Shown here piece by piece: positions 48,237-56,349 of a stretch of DNA of 64,000 nt. The translations under genes were made by a program, and so were the position numbers. This DNA comes from Jejuia pallidilutea. Lineage in GTDB: Bacteria; Bacteroidota; Bacteroidia; Flavobacteriales; Flavobacteriaceae. The stretch covers positions 248,001 through 312,000 of the forward strand of contig NZ_PVEO01000001.1 of the NCBI RefSeq assembly GCF_002973595.1, given 5' to 3'. The notes under the pieces are model-generated. The model was given only the letters and a program-made list of their open reading frames with translations, was not told the DNA's origin and made no database searches. Numbering within the stretch: position 1 is the first letter of the stretch; each line of letters opens with the position of its first letter.

Positions 48237-49055
48237 ATGCAACAAATTATTAATTTTATAATAAGGAACAAAAACTTTTTATTGTTCTTGTTGCTCTTTG
48301 GTATTGCTCTTGTTTTTACCATTCAGTCGCATTCTTATCATAAAAGTAAGTTTATAAATTCTGCTAATTTTTTAAGTGGTGGTGTTTACAATTCTATAAA
48401 TAACATAAGCTCGTATTTCGATTTAAAATCACAAAATAAAATTCTCGCTGAAGAAAACAATCGTTTAAACCAACTTTTAGCCAATAGTAGAATAGATACA
48501 AATACCATTAAGACAGACAGCACACTAAAATTAAACTACAAATACACCAGTGCACGTATAATTCGCAATAGTTACAATTTGTCCAATAACTTTCTTTTGA
48601 TAAACAAGGGTAAAAACGATAGTATTAAACAAGATTTTGGGGTGAGATCTTCATTAGGAATAATTGGTATTGTAGATCATGTTTCTAGAAATTATGCTAC
48701 TGTAATTTCTATTTTAAACACAAAAAGCAGAATTAGCGCCCAATTGAAAAAAACAAACCATTTTGGTTCATTAACCTGGAATGGAAAATCACCAAATATT
48801 ATTCAACTAACCGATGTTGAAAAAATTGCTCCAGTAACCCAGGGCGATACTATTATTACCTCAGGGCGTTCTTCAATATTTCCAAAAGGCATACCCGTAG
48901 GAACAGTAATAAACTCTAAACTAGATGCTACCGAAAATTTCCATGTTATAAATGTGAAATTATTTAATGATATGACCAACCTTGAACACGTATATATTAT
49001 TGAAAACACTGATACAGCAGAAATTAAAAATTTACTAGAAAGCGCAAATGAATAA
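48237..49055 (+). CDS. mreC: Rod-shape determining protein MreC
   Basis: 272 residues: a short cytoplasmic start, one transmembrane helix (FLLFLLLFGIALVFTI), a coiled coil around residues 60-90, then two beta-barrel domains with the conserved ITSGRSSIFPKGIPVG. It activates PBP2/RodA in the periplasm. Overlaps mreD by eight bases. Confidence 0.95.
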   Translation: MQQIINFIIRNKNFLLFLLLFGIALVFTIQSHSYHKSKFINSANFLSGGVYNSINNISSYFDLKSQNKILAEENNRLNQLLANSRIDTNTIKTDSTLKLNYKYTSARIIRNSYNLSNNFLLINKGKNDSIKQDFGVRSSLGIIGIVDHVSRNYATVISILNTKSRISAQLKKTNHFGSLTWNGKSPNIIQLTDVEKIAPVTQGDTIITSGRSSIFPKGIPVGTVINSKLDATENFHVINVKLFNDMTNLEHVYIIENTDTAEIKNLLESANE

Positions 49056-49551
49056 TAGTATTACAGGACATACCATTCGGTTTCTTTTGCTTGCCCTATT
49101 TCAAGTAATACTATTTAACCATATTAATTTTTTAGGTTACATTAACCCCTATGTATATATCATATTTATTTTTTTCTATCCGATAAAAAACAACCGTCCG
49201 CTGTTTATTTTTCTTAGTTTTTTAATGGGTTTAACCATAGATATGTTTTCAGACACTGGCGGTATACATGCAGCAGCCTCTGTATGTATTGCTTATGCTA
49301 GACCCGTTTTTTTAAAGTTTGCATTTGGCACCATGTACGAACATAATACAGTAAAGTTTAACAATACCGATTTTGGAGCTAAACTAGTTTACATAGCGCT
49401 CTTAACTTTATTGCACCACATTATTATGTTTTCTTTAGAAATATTTAGCATTTCTAGAATACTATTGGTGTTTCAAAAAACGTTATTCTCAGGTATATTT
49501 ACTATTTTAATGATTACATTACTATCAATCATTTTTAGTCGCAAATCTTAA
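49048..49551 (+). CDS. mreD: Rod-shape determining protein MreD
   Basis: 167 residues with about five transmembrane helices and little else conserved, as usual in MreD. Assigned mainly by position between mreC and mrdA, with one-base overlap to mrdA, and by the hydrophobic profile. Confidence 0.9.
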   Translation: MNNSITGHTIRFLLLALFQVILFNHINFLGYINPYVYIIFIFFYPIKNNRPLFIFLSFLMGLTIDMFSDTGGIHAAASVCIAYARPVFLKFAFGTMYEHNTVKFNNTDFGAKLVYIALLTLLHHIIMFSLEIFSISRILLVFQKTLFSGIFTILMITLLSIIFSRKS

Positions 49552-51488
49552 TGAGACAATTTTTACTTTTTTTATTGGTTATTTTAAGCGGTTTTACCTT
49601 TATTGGTAGGTTGTTTTACCTTCAAATTTATAAAGGAGGCTCTAATAATCTATACGAAGACAATGCTATTAGAAAAGTATGGGATTACCCAAAACGCGGG
49701 TTTGTATACGATAGAAATGGCCAGCTACTTGTTGGCAACCAACCCTCTTACGATGTAATGGTAATTCCTAGGGAAGTAGGTGAGTTTAATGTTGATGAAT
49801 TTTGTGAGCTCTTAAAAATATCTCGCGAAACGTACGACAAAAAATTAGACCGCGCCAGAAGCTATTCCCCAAGATTAGCATCGCCTTTTGTGCCTCAACT
49901 CTCTAAAGAAGACTATGCTGTTTTACAGGAAAAAATGCGAAAATTTGAAGGCTTCTATATTCAAAAAAGACCTCTACGTAAATACGAAACCACCATTGGC
50001 GCCAATGTTTTAGGAGATATAGGCGAAGTAAATAACCGCGATATACAAAAAGATCCTTACTACCAAATGGGAGATTTAAAGGGCAAACAAGGTATAGAGG
50101 CTTCTTATGAAGAAACCCTAAGAGGTGTAAAAGGTATTAAATTCATTCAAAAAGACAGATTTAACAGAGATATTGGACCTTACAAAGACGGTAAATTCGA
50201 TACCATTCCAGAACAAGGTAAAGACATTACCATTACTATAGATGCCAACCTTCAGGCGTATGGCGAATTGTTAATGGAAAATAAACGTGGAGGTGTTATA
50301 GCTATAGAGCCTTCAACCGGAGAAATATTAGCCATGGTAGCTGCCCCTACTTACGACCCAAATATACTTGTAGGGAGAGATCGTTCTAAAAACTTTACCA
50401 AACTATACAACGACTCCATAGCTAAACCATTGTTTAACAGAAGTTTACAAGGTGTTTACGAACCCGGTTCGCCTTTTAAATTAATGAATGCTTTAATAGC
50501 TTTACAAGAAGATGTTATTACTCCAGACGAAAAAATAACCTGCTATGCGGGTTACAAATACGGCAATAGGTTTATGAAATGCCATTGCTATATAGGGCGA
50601 CGTAACGATATGACTACTGGCATACAAGAGTCTTGTAATGCCTATTTTGCTACTGTATATAGACGTATTCTAGACAAAAATGGTAATGCTTCGGAAGGTA
50701 TTGATTCATGGAGCCAACACGCACAAAGTTTTGGACTTGGCAACTTTTTAAATAACGATTTATATGTTGGCCAAAAAGGACGCATACCCAACCGGGATTA
50801 CTACAAATTTATATATCCAAGAACATTTTATTCTACCTACACCATTTCAAACGCAATTGGCCAAGGTGAGGTAGCCACTACACCTATTCAATTAGCTAAT
50901 ATGGCAGCAGCCATTGCCAATAGAGGTTATTTCTACACACCACATGTTATTAAAAATATTGAAGGTGAAACGTTACCCGATAATTTTACAAAACCCAAAT
51001 ACACCACTATTGAAAAACAACATTTTGAACCTGTAATAGAAGGCATGCATAATGTTTACAAAAATGGTACAGCTAAATGGCTTCAGGTAAAAGATATTGA
51101 TATTTGTGGAAAAACTGGTACTGTAGAAAATTTTGCCATAATTGATAGTGTTAAAACCCAATTGACCGACCACTCCATATTTGTAGCATTTGCCCCTAAG
51201 GAAAATCCTAAAATAGCTATAGCTGTATTTGTGGAAAACGGTTACTGGGGTAGCCGATTTGCAGGAAAAGTGGCTAGTTTAATGATTGAAAAACACATTA
51301 AAGGTTATATTACCAGAAAAGACATGGAGGAATGGCTGTTAAAACACTCTTTAGAGGAAGAATATGCAAAACCTTACTCTGGTGAGCCATTTAATATTAA
51401 TGGAAAAACTCAACTGCAAATTGTAGAAGATCAAGAATATTACCGCTTAAAACAAAAACTTAATAAATTAAACGCAGCGAGGGAGTAA
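49551..51488 (+). CDS. mrdA: Penicillin-binding protein 2, elongation transpeptidase
   Basis: 645 residues. N-terminal anchor helix, dimerisation domain, then the transpeptidase: SPFK with nucleophile Ser307 and Lys310, SCN motif in ESCNAYFA, and KTG in CGKTGTVEN. It cross-links peptidoglycan during elongation and is paired with RodA. One-base overlap with mreD and rodA. Confidence 0.96.
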   Translation: MRQFLLFLLVILSGFTFIGRLFYLQIYKGGSNNLYEDNAIRKVWDYPKRGFVYDRNGQLLVGNQPSYDVMVIPREVGEFNVDEFCELLKISRETYDKKLDRARSYSPRLASPFVPQLSKEDYAVLQEKMRKFEGFYIQKRPLRKYETTIGANVLGDIGEVNNRDIQKDPYYQMGDLKGKQGIEASYEETLRGVKGIKFIQKDRFNRDIGPYKDGKFDTIPEQGKDITITIDANLQAYGELLMENKRGGVIAIEPSTGEILAMVAAPTYDPNILVGRDRSKNFTKLYNDSIAKPLFNRSLQGVYEPGSPFKLMNALIALQEDVITPDEKITCYAGYKYGNRFMKCHCYIGRRNDMTTGIQESCNAYFATVYRRILDKNGNASEGIDSWSQHAQSFGLGNFLNNDLYVGQKGRIPNRDYYKFIYPRTFYSTYTISNAIGQGEVATTPIQLANMAAAIANRGYFYTPHVIKNIEGETLPDNFTKPKYTTIEKQHFEPVIEGMHNVYKNGTAKWLQVKDIDICGKTGTVENFAIIDSVKTQLTDHSIFVAFAPKENPKIAIAVFVENGYWGSRFAGKVASLMIEKHIKGYITRKDMEEWLLKHSLEEEYAKPYSGEPFNINGKTQLQIVEDQEYYRLKQKLNKLNAARE

Positions 51489-52765
51489 TGGTAAGGGAAA
51501 CTAACAGGTATTTTAAATTCGATTGGATAACAATTATCTTGTTTTTACTGTTGGTTGGCTTTGGTTGGCTCAATATTTTATCTGCTTCTCATGTTGGCAG
51601 CGATATTAATTATTTTGATTTGTCTCAACCCTTTGGAAAACAACTTGCTTTTATTTTTTTAACACTTATTCTTATTGTACTGCTATTAGCTATTGATGCT
51701 AAGTTTTACGAACGGTTTTCTAGTCTTATTTATATGGTCTCAATGCTATCTTTGGTAGGGCTGTTTCTTTTTGGAAAAAACGTAAACGGTGCTACATCTT
51801 GGTATGCTATTGGTAGTTTTACACTTCAACCTAGTGAGTTTGCAAAAACCGCTACGGCCTTAGCTGTTGCTAAATATATAAGCGACTTAAATACTGATAT
51901 TAAAAATTTTAAAGACCAAATACGCACTTTTGCCATTATAATAATTCCTGCCTTATTAGTTTTATTACAGAACGACACAGGAAGTACGGTAGTCTACGCT
52001 GGATTTTTCTTTGTACTTTACCGTGAAGGTTTACCCAAAACATACCTTACTATTGGTGTTTTAGTAATACTACTTTCTATACTTGCGCTTAAATTTGGCG
52101 CTTTACTTACGGTAACCGCTACTACTTTGGTTTTAGTTTTACTACGTTTTTTAAGCAAAAAAAAGTTATCTATCCTTAAAAGTATTTTTATTATTGCCAT
52201 AAGTGCAGCTCTAAGTTTTGGTGTACAATTTTTTTATAAGAGCATTTTAAAACCCCACCAACAAGACCGTATAAGTTTATGGTTACGCTTAGAAAAAGAT
52301 CCTGAAAAGTTAGAGGAAATGAAACGTACTTTTGCCTACAACCTTAATGAATCTGAAAAAGCTATTAGCTCTGGAGGATTAACCGGAAGAGGGTTTTTAG
52401 AAGGCACAAGAACCACAGGTAAGTTTGTACCAGAACAACACACTGATTATATTTTTAGTACCGTTGGCGAGGAGTGGGGGTTTTTAGGCAGTGCTCTAGT
52501 TGTTATACTTTTTGTACTGTTGCTTATTCGTATTTTACATTTAGCCGAACTTCAAAAATCGCAATTTAGTAGGGTTTATGGCTATGGTGTTGCTTCTATT
52601 ATTTTTATGCACTTTTTAATTAATATTGGTATGGTAATGGGCCTAATTCCCACTATTGGCATTCCACTGCCCATGTTTAGCTACGGTGGCTCGGGTTTAT
52701 GGGCATTTACCATTTTACTATTTATTTTTATTAAACTAGACTCTAATCGCATTAACGAATGGTAG
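51488..52765 (+). CDS. rodA: Peptidoglycan glycosyltransferase RodA
   Basis: 425 residues, SEDS family, about ten transmembrane helices. LQPSEFAKTATALAVA, GFLEGTRTTGKFVPEQHTDYIF and LIPTIGIPLPMFSYGGSG are the conserved loops. It polymerises glycan strands for PBP2. Last gene of the operon before the deformylase gene, 31 bases on. Confidence 0.97.
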   Translation: MVRETNRYFKFDWITIILFLLLVGFGWLNILSASHVGSDINYFDLSQPFGKQLAFIFLTLILIVLLLAIDAKFYERFSSLIYMVSMLSLVGLFLFGKNVNGATSWYAIGSFTLQPSEFAKTATALAVAKYISDLNTDIKNFKDQIRTFAIIIIPALLVLLQNDTGSTVVYAGFFFVLYREGLPKTYLTIGVLVILLSILALKFGALLTVTATTLVLVLLRFLSKKKLSILKSIFIIAISAALSFGVQFFYKSILKPHQQDRISLWLRLEKDPEKLEEMKRTFAYNLNESEKAISSGGLTGRGFLEGTRTTGKFVPEQHTDYIFSTVGEEWGFLGSALVVILFVLLLIRILHLAELQKSQFSRVYGYGVASIIFMHFLINIGMVMGLIPTIGIPLPMFSYGGSGLWAFTILLFIFIKLDSNRINEW

Positions 52766-52796
52766 TTAATAATTAGCTTTACATCAACTATTTCTT

Positions 52797-53429
52797 ATGA
52801 AAAACATTCTATTTATTGTTACAATAGCTTTGGTACTTTTTGGATGTTCAGGATTAAAAAACCTAAACAACAATTCGTTTTCTTTAAACGAAAAAGCTTT
52901 GATTGAAAATGGAGATAGCTTAAAACCTATGCGTGTTTATAAAATAACAAACAAAAGCGACTCCCTTTTATTAAGAAAACAAAGTGCTTACATAAAGCCT
53001 AACCCAAAGGATATTGTACTAAAAAAATTTGTAAAACGCCTTTACGCTACAGTAAGAGACAGCATGTCTTTAGGTGTTGGTATTGCAGCACCTCAGGTTG
53101 GTGTATTAAAAAATATAATTTGGGTACAACGTTTTGATAAGGAGAATCTACCTTTTGAGGTGTATTTAAACCCTAAAATAGTTACATATTCTAAAGAAAC
53201 CCAAACTGTACGGGAAGGGTGCTTATCTATACCCAATAGAAGCGAAACCTTAAACAGCCGCTCAAAAGAAATCTTAATTGAATATGATACTATGGAAGGA
53301 AACCATTACACCGAAACCATTGAAGGTTTTACATCAGTAATCTTTCAACATGAAATAGATCATTTAAATGGTATTTTATATTTAGACCATCTTCAAAAGG
53401 AAATTAATGATGCTAAAAAAAGTAATTAG
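52797..53429 (+). CDS. Peptide deformylase with a lipoprotein signal
   Basis: 210 residues. The N-terminus MKNILFIVTIALVLFGCSG is a lipoprotein signal with Cys17, so the protein is expected outside the cytoplasm. The deformylase motifs are all intact: GVGIAAPQ (93-100), EGCLS with metal ligand Cys142, and QHEIDH with ligands His185 and His189 and catalytic Glu186. No acidic surface signal follows Cys17, so a periplasmic location is more likely than the surface. Deformylases normally act on nascent chains at ribosomes; the substrate here would be different and is unknown. Follows rodA; abuts gldC tail to tail. Confidence 0.88.
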   Translation: MKNILFIVTIALVLFGCSGLKNLNNNSFSLNEKALIENGDSLKPMRVYKITNKSDSLLLRKQSAYIKPNPKDIVLKKFVKRLYATVRDSMSLGVGIAAPQVGVLKNIIWVQRFDKENLPFEVYLNPKIVTYSKETQTVREGCLSIPNRSETLNSRSKEILIEYDTMEGNHYTETIEGFTSVIFQHEIDHLNGILYLDHLQKEINDAKKSN

Positions 53430-53765
53430 TTATTTTTTTAACTCTAGCTTTTCAGCAAAATAATCACAGAAATCTTTCATTGTAGCTGTCATTTTTTCAT
53501 CTTGTGTGGCACGATTAAAGGTATTTGCCATAGCCACTAAGGTTTGATGAAAAAATATTTTCATATCATCAACCGGCATATCTTTAGTCCACAAATCTAT
53601 ACGCAGCATTTCCTTTGCTTTATCATCCCAAACAGATAACATCATCGCTTTTGCTTCGGCATTGGTTATGCCTCCGTCTTCAGCAGTCCAAAATAACTTT
53701 TCTGGTACTCGATTTTCATCCAATTCAACATTTAACTCAATTTTAGATTTTATAGAATTTGCCAT
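53430..53765 (-). CDS. gldC: Gliding motility protein GldC
   Basis: 111 residues, no signal peptide, cytoplasmic. The segment KLFWTAEDGGITNAEAKAMMLSVWD and the DLWTKDMPVDDMKIFFHQTL region are typical of GldC. GldC raises the efficiency of gliding in Flavobacterium johnsoniae; its molecular role is unknown. It shares one base with gldB. Confidence 0.95.
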   Translation of the reverse strand: MANSIKSKIELNVELDENRVPEKLFWTAEDGGITNAEAKAMMLSVWDDKAKEMLRIDLWTKDMPVDDMKIFFHQTLVAMANTFNRATQDEKMTATMKDFCDYFAEKLELKK

Positions 53766-54727
53766 TATTTACGTGGTTTAAACTTAGAATTATCAAAAAT
53801 ATCTTGTGGTTTTGTTTTTAACATATCTCTTAAGGACACATCGTTGTTTTTCATGTAAGCCTTTACAATTTGCCAACCCATGTATTGGCCAATACGCCCA
53901 GGAGAATCTATATCTATTTCTTCAAGATAAAACTTGCTAAATGGTGCTGGGTTTATAAATCGTCTGGGTAATTTAGTATCATTACTGTAAAGTAACTCGC
54001 GCTCTACAAAATAGCGCCAAATATAGTGCTCGTTAGCTTTAGCCCAGTCTATATCCTGCTGGGTATAGCCAATGCGTTCTGCTTCGGTTTTGTTAGGAAG
54101 CATTATATCTTTAAAGTAAAGCTTCTTACCAAAATACACCATTTCATCTAAAAGTGTTTTTCGTTGAGGTTGATAAATGTACTTTTCGGCATATGCATCT
54201 GCTAGGTCTACTACAATTTGAGAACTTTCAAAATTTTCTCTTATGTATTTTTGTATGCCCCCGTAGAAATAATGGTCTTTTCCTAAATAATTATCTAAAG
54301 CAACAATAGCTATAGTATCAGTTACAATTACTTTATTTCTATAATCTACCGAAGATGTAGTTGTAATAATTGTTGGCGGATTAAATTCTGGAAAATAATA
54401 TTTTAAATGATTGAACAAAGTTTCTATTTCGGCTTTCTCTACAGCTAAGTCCTTATACTTCTTGCCTGTTTCTCTAATGAGTTCCTGTTGTAGGGTATCT
54501 TTTATTTTAGCAATCCAAAATGAGTCTGAATATGTTTTGGGGAACATAAAAGGATAAGCCTGTTTTAGCTTAGGTAAATCGTTTGTTGAAGAATTACCAA
54601 AAAATTGTTCGAAACGTTCAATCGAAACATCTGTATTTATTTCGGCAATTGCTTTTTCAACCTCATTATTTTTTTTACATGAAGCGAGTACTAAAGCAAA
54701 TAAAAACACTAACAATAAATTTTTCAT
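53765..54727 (-). CDS. gldB: Gliding motility lipoprotein GldB
   Basis: 320 residues, lipoprotein signal with Cys17 (LASCKKN). The later parts (VDLADAYAEKYIYQPQ; ERELLYSNDTKLPRRFINPAPFSKF; PGRIGQYMGWQIVKAYM) match GldB, which is essential for gliding, and similar sequence motifs occur in some metalloprotease-like folds. The gldB-gldC order is the standard one. It diverges from nadE, as elsewhere in flavobacteria. Confidence 0.95.
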   Translation of the reverse strand: MKNLLLVFLFALVLASCKKNNEVEKAIAEINTDVSIERFEQFFGNSSTNDLPKLKQAYPFMFPKTYSDSFWIAKIKDTLQQELIRETGKKYKDLAVEKAEIETLFNHLKYYFPEFNPPTIITTTSSVDYRNKVIVTDTIAIVALDNYLGKDHYFYGGIQKYIRENFESSQIVVDLADAYAEKYIYQPQRKTLLDEMVYFGKKLYFKDIMLPNKTEAERIGYTQQDIDWAKANEHYIWRYFVERELLYSNDTKLPRRFINPAPFSKFYLEEIDIDSPGRIGQYMGWQIVKAYMKNNDVSLRDMLKTKPQDIFDNSKFKPRK

Positions 54728-54818
54728 GAAAATCTAAACGCTATAAATTTTTATAAATTGAGAGTATGGGTTATTTTTGTTTGCAAAGGTACTATTCTCA
54801 TATTTAATTTCCCTTGCT

Positions 54819-55607
54819 ATGCAAACAGAAAAAGTTGTAGATTATATTGTAAACTGGTTAAAAGATTACGCTAAAAATGCTGGCGTAAATGGATTTGTTA
54901 TTGGTGTTTCTGGAGGTATTGACTCTGCTGTAACCTCTACACTCGTTGCTAAAACTGGCTTAAATGTATTATGTGTTGAAATGCCAATACACCAAGCTAA
55001 AAGCCACGTATCTAGGGCGCATGAGCATATTGCGCTACTTAAAAAACGGTTTGATAATGTAGATGCTACGCGTGCAGACCTCACTCCTGTTTTTGAAGAA
55101 TTTAAAACTGAAGTGTTTTTAGATGGCGACCAAGCCACAGTAGACATGGCATTAGCAAATACAAGAGCTCGATTACGTATGACGACGCTATATTACTACG
55201 CAGGCTTATACGGTTTATTAGTTGCAGGAACAGGAAATAAAGTTGAAGATTTTGGTGTTGGGTTTTACACTAAATATGGCGATGGCGGTGTAGATATAAG
55301 CCCTATTGCAGATTTATTAAAATCTGAAGTTTACGAAATTGGAGCGTTTTTAGAAGTACCAGAATCTATTATGAATGCAGCTCCTAGCGATGGCTTATTT
55401 GGTGATGCCAGAAGTGATGAAGACCAAATAGGCGCCTCTTACCCTGAATTAGAGTGGGCTATGAAAATGGATGAAGAAGGTAAAACCGAGGATGATTTTT
55501 CTGGACGCGAAAAAGATGTATTTAACATTTATAAACGTTACAATACCAGCAACAAACATAAGATGATTCCTATTCCTATCTGCGAAATCCCCAGTGATTT
55601 ATTGTAA
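54819..55607 (+). CDS. nadE: NAD+ synthase, ammonia-dependent type
   Basis: 262 residues from the ATG at 54819 (MQTEKVVDYIVNW); an earlier in-frame ATG at 54777 overlaps the promoter region. The P-loop is SGGIDSAVTS, later LVAGTGNKVEDFGVGF. No glutaminase domain is present, so it uses ammonia. Makes NAD+ from deamido-NAD. A TATTTTTG -7 box lies at 54772-54779. Confidence 0.96.
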   Translation: MQTEKVVDYIVNWLKDYAKNAGVNGFVIGVSGGIDSAVTSTLVAKTGLNVLCVEMPIHQAKSHVSRAHEHIALLKKRFDNVDATRADLTPVFEEFKTEVFLDGDQATVDMALANTRARLRMTTLYYYAGLYGLLVAGTGNKVEDFGVGFYTKYGDGGVDISPIADLLKSEVYEIGAFLEVPESIMNAAPSDGLFGDARSDEDQIGASYPELEWAMKMDEEGKTEDDFSGREKDVFNIYKRYNTSNKHKMIPIPICEIPSDLL

Positions 55608-55613
55608 GCGTTG

Positions 55614-55643
55614 TTGTATTTTTAATTTTTTTTACTATTTTTG
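55614..55643 (+). promoter_or_regulatory. Promoter of the LuxR-type regulator gene
   Basis: TTG (55614-55616) and TATTTTTG (55636-55643) with 19 bases between fit the Bacteroidota consensus well. The leader would be about 75 bases. Confidence 0.65.
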
Positions 55644-55722
55644 GCTATTGGGTATATTCCCTTAGTTGCACTATGATTCTCTCAAAAACAAACCATCATA
55701 GTAAATAAAACCCTAAGAAAAT

Positions 55723-56349
55723 ATGATTAAATTATTGATTGCGGATCCTCATCCTATTATCAGAAAAGGACTTGAGCATTTGTTTTCCGCTACTTCTGAT
55801 GTAAAAATTGTTGGAAGTGTTGACAACGGCGAAGCCGTATTAGAATTTTTGAAAAAAGAACCAGTAGATGTGTTACTTTCAGAAATTGACTTACCAAAAC
55901 TTAATGGATTAACTGTTTTAAGACATTTAAAGTCAGATTTTCCTGATGTTAAAGCTTTAATGCTTAGCGCACAACCAGAAAACGTTTATGGTTTTAACTC
56001 TATTAAGGCTGGAGCTGCTGGTTATATTTCTAAAAACGAAAATGTTATTACCATTAGTGAAGCTGTAAATAAAGTTTATAATGGCGGTATACATTTAAGT
56101 AACGAATTAACCCAAGAATTAGCCTTTGGAACTAGAGTAAACAAAAATGGAAGATTCTTTAAGAAACTTTCTACTAGAGAAACCGAAGTTTTAAAACTTT
56201 TGGCTATTGGAAAGAAAAACAAAGAAGTATCCAAGGAATTAGATATTAACGAAAAAACAGTAAGTACGTACAAAGCGCGCTTAATGAAAAAATTAAAAGT
56301 TGATAATTTAGTAGACTTAGTAAACCAAGCTAAGTTTTTAGACTTATAG
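55723..56349 (+). CDS. Atypical response regulator with LuxR-type DNA-binding domain
   Basis: 208 residues. Receiver domain (1-120) joined to a LuxR helix-turn-helix (about 145-205; STRETEVLKLLAIGKKNKEVSKEL). In the receiver the usual phospho-accepting Asp is Glu54 (DVLLSEIDLP), and the acidic pair at the N-terminus is reduced to Asp8 followed by Pro9 (IADPHP). The switch Ser77 and Lys104 remain. It may work without phosphorylation or be fixed in an active-like state by Glu. No histidine kinase is nearby. Convergent with dnaG, stops overlapping by six bases. Confidence 0.9.
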   Translation: MIKLLIADPHPIIRKGLEHLFSATSDVKIVGSVDNGEAVLEFLKKEPVDVLLSEIDLPKLNGLTVLRHLKSDFPDVKALMLSAQPENVYGFNSIKAGAAGYISKNENVITISEAVNKVYNGGIHLSNELTQELAFGTRVNKNGRFFKKLSTRETEVLKLLAIGKKNKEVSKELDINEKTVSTYKARLMKKLKVDNLVDLVNQAKFLDL

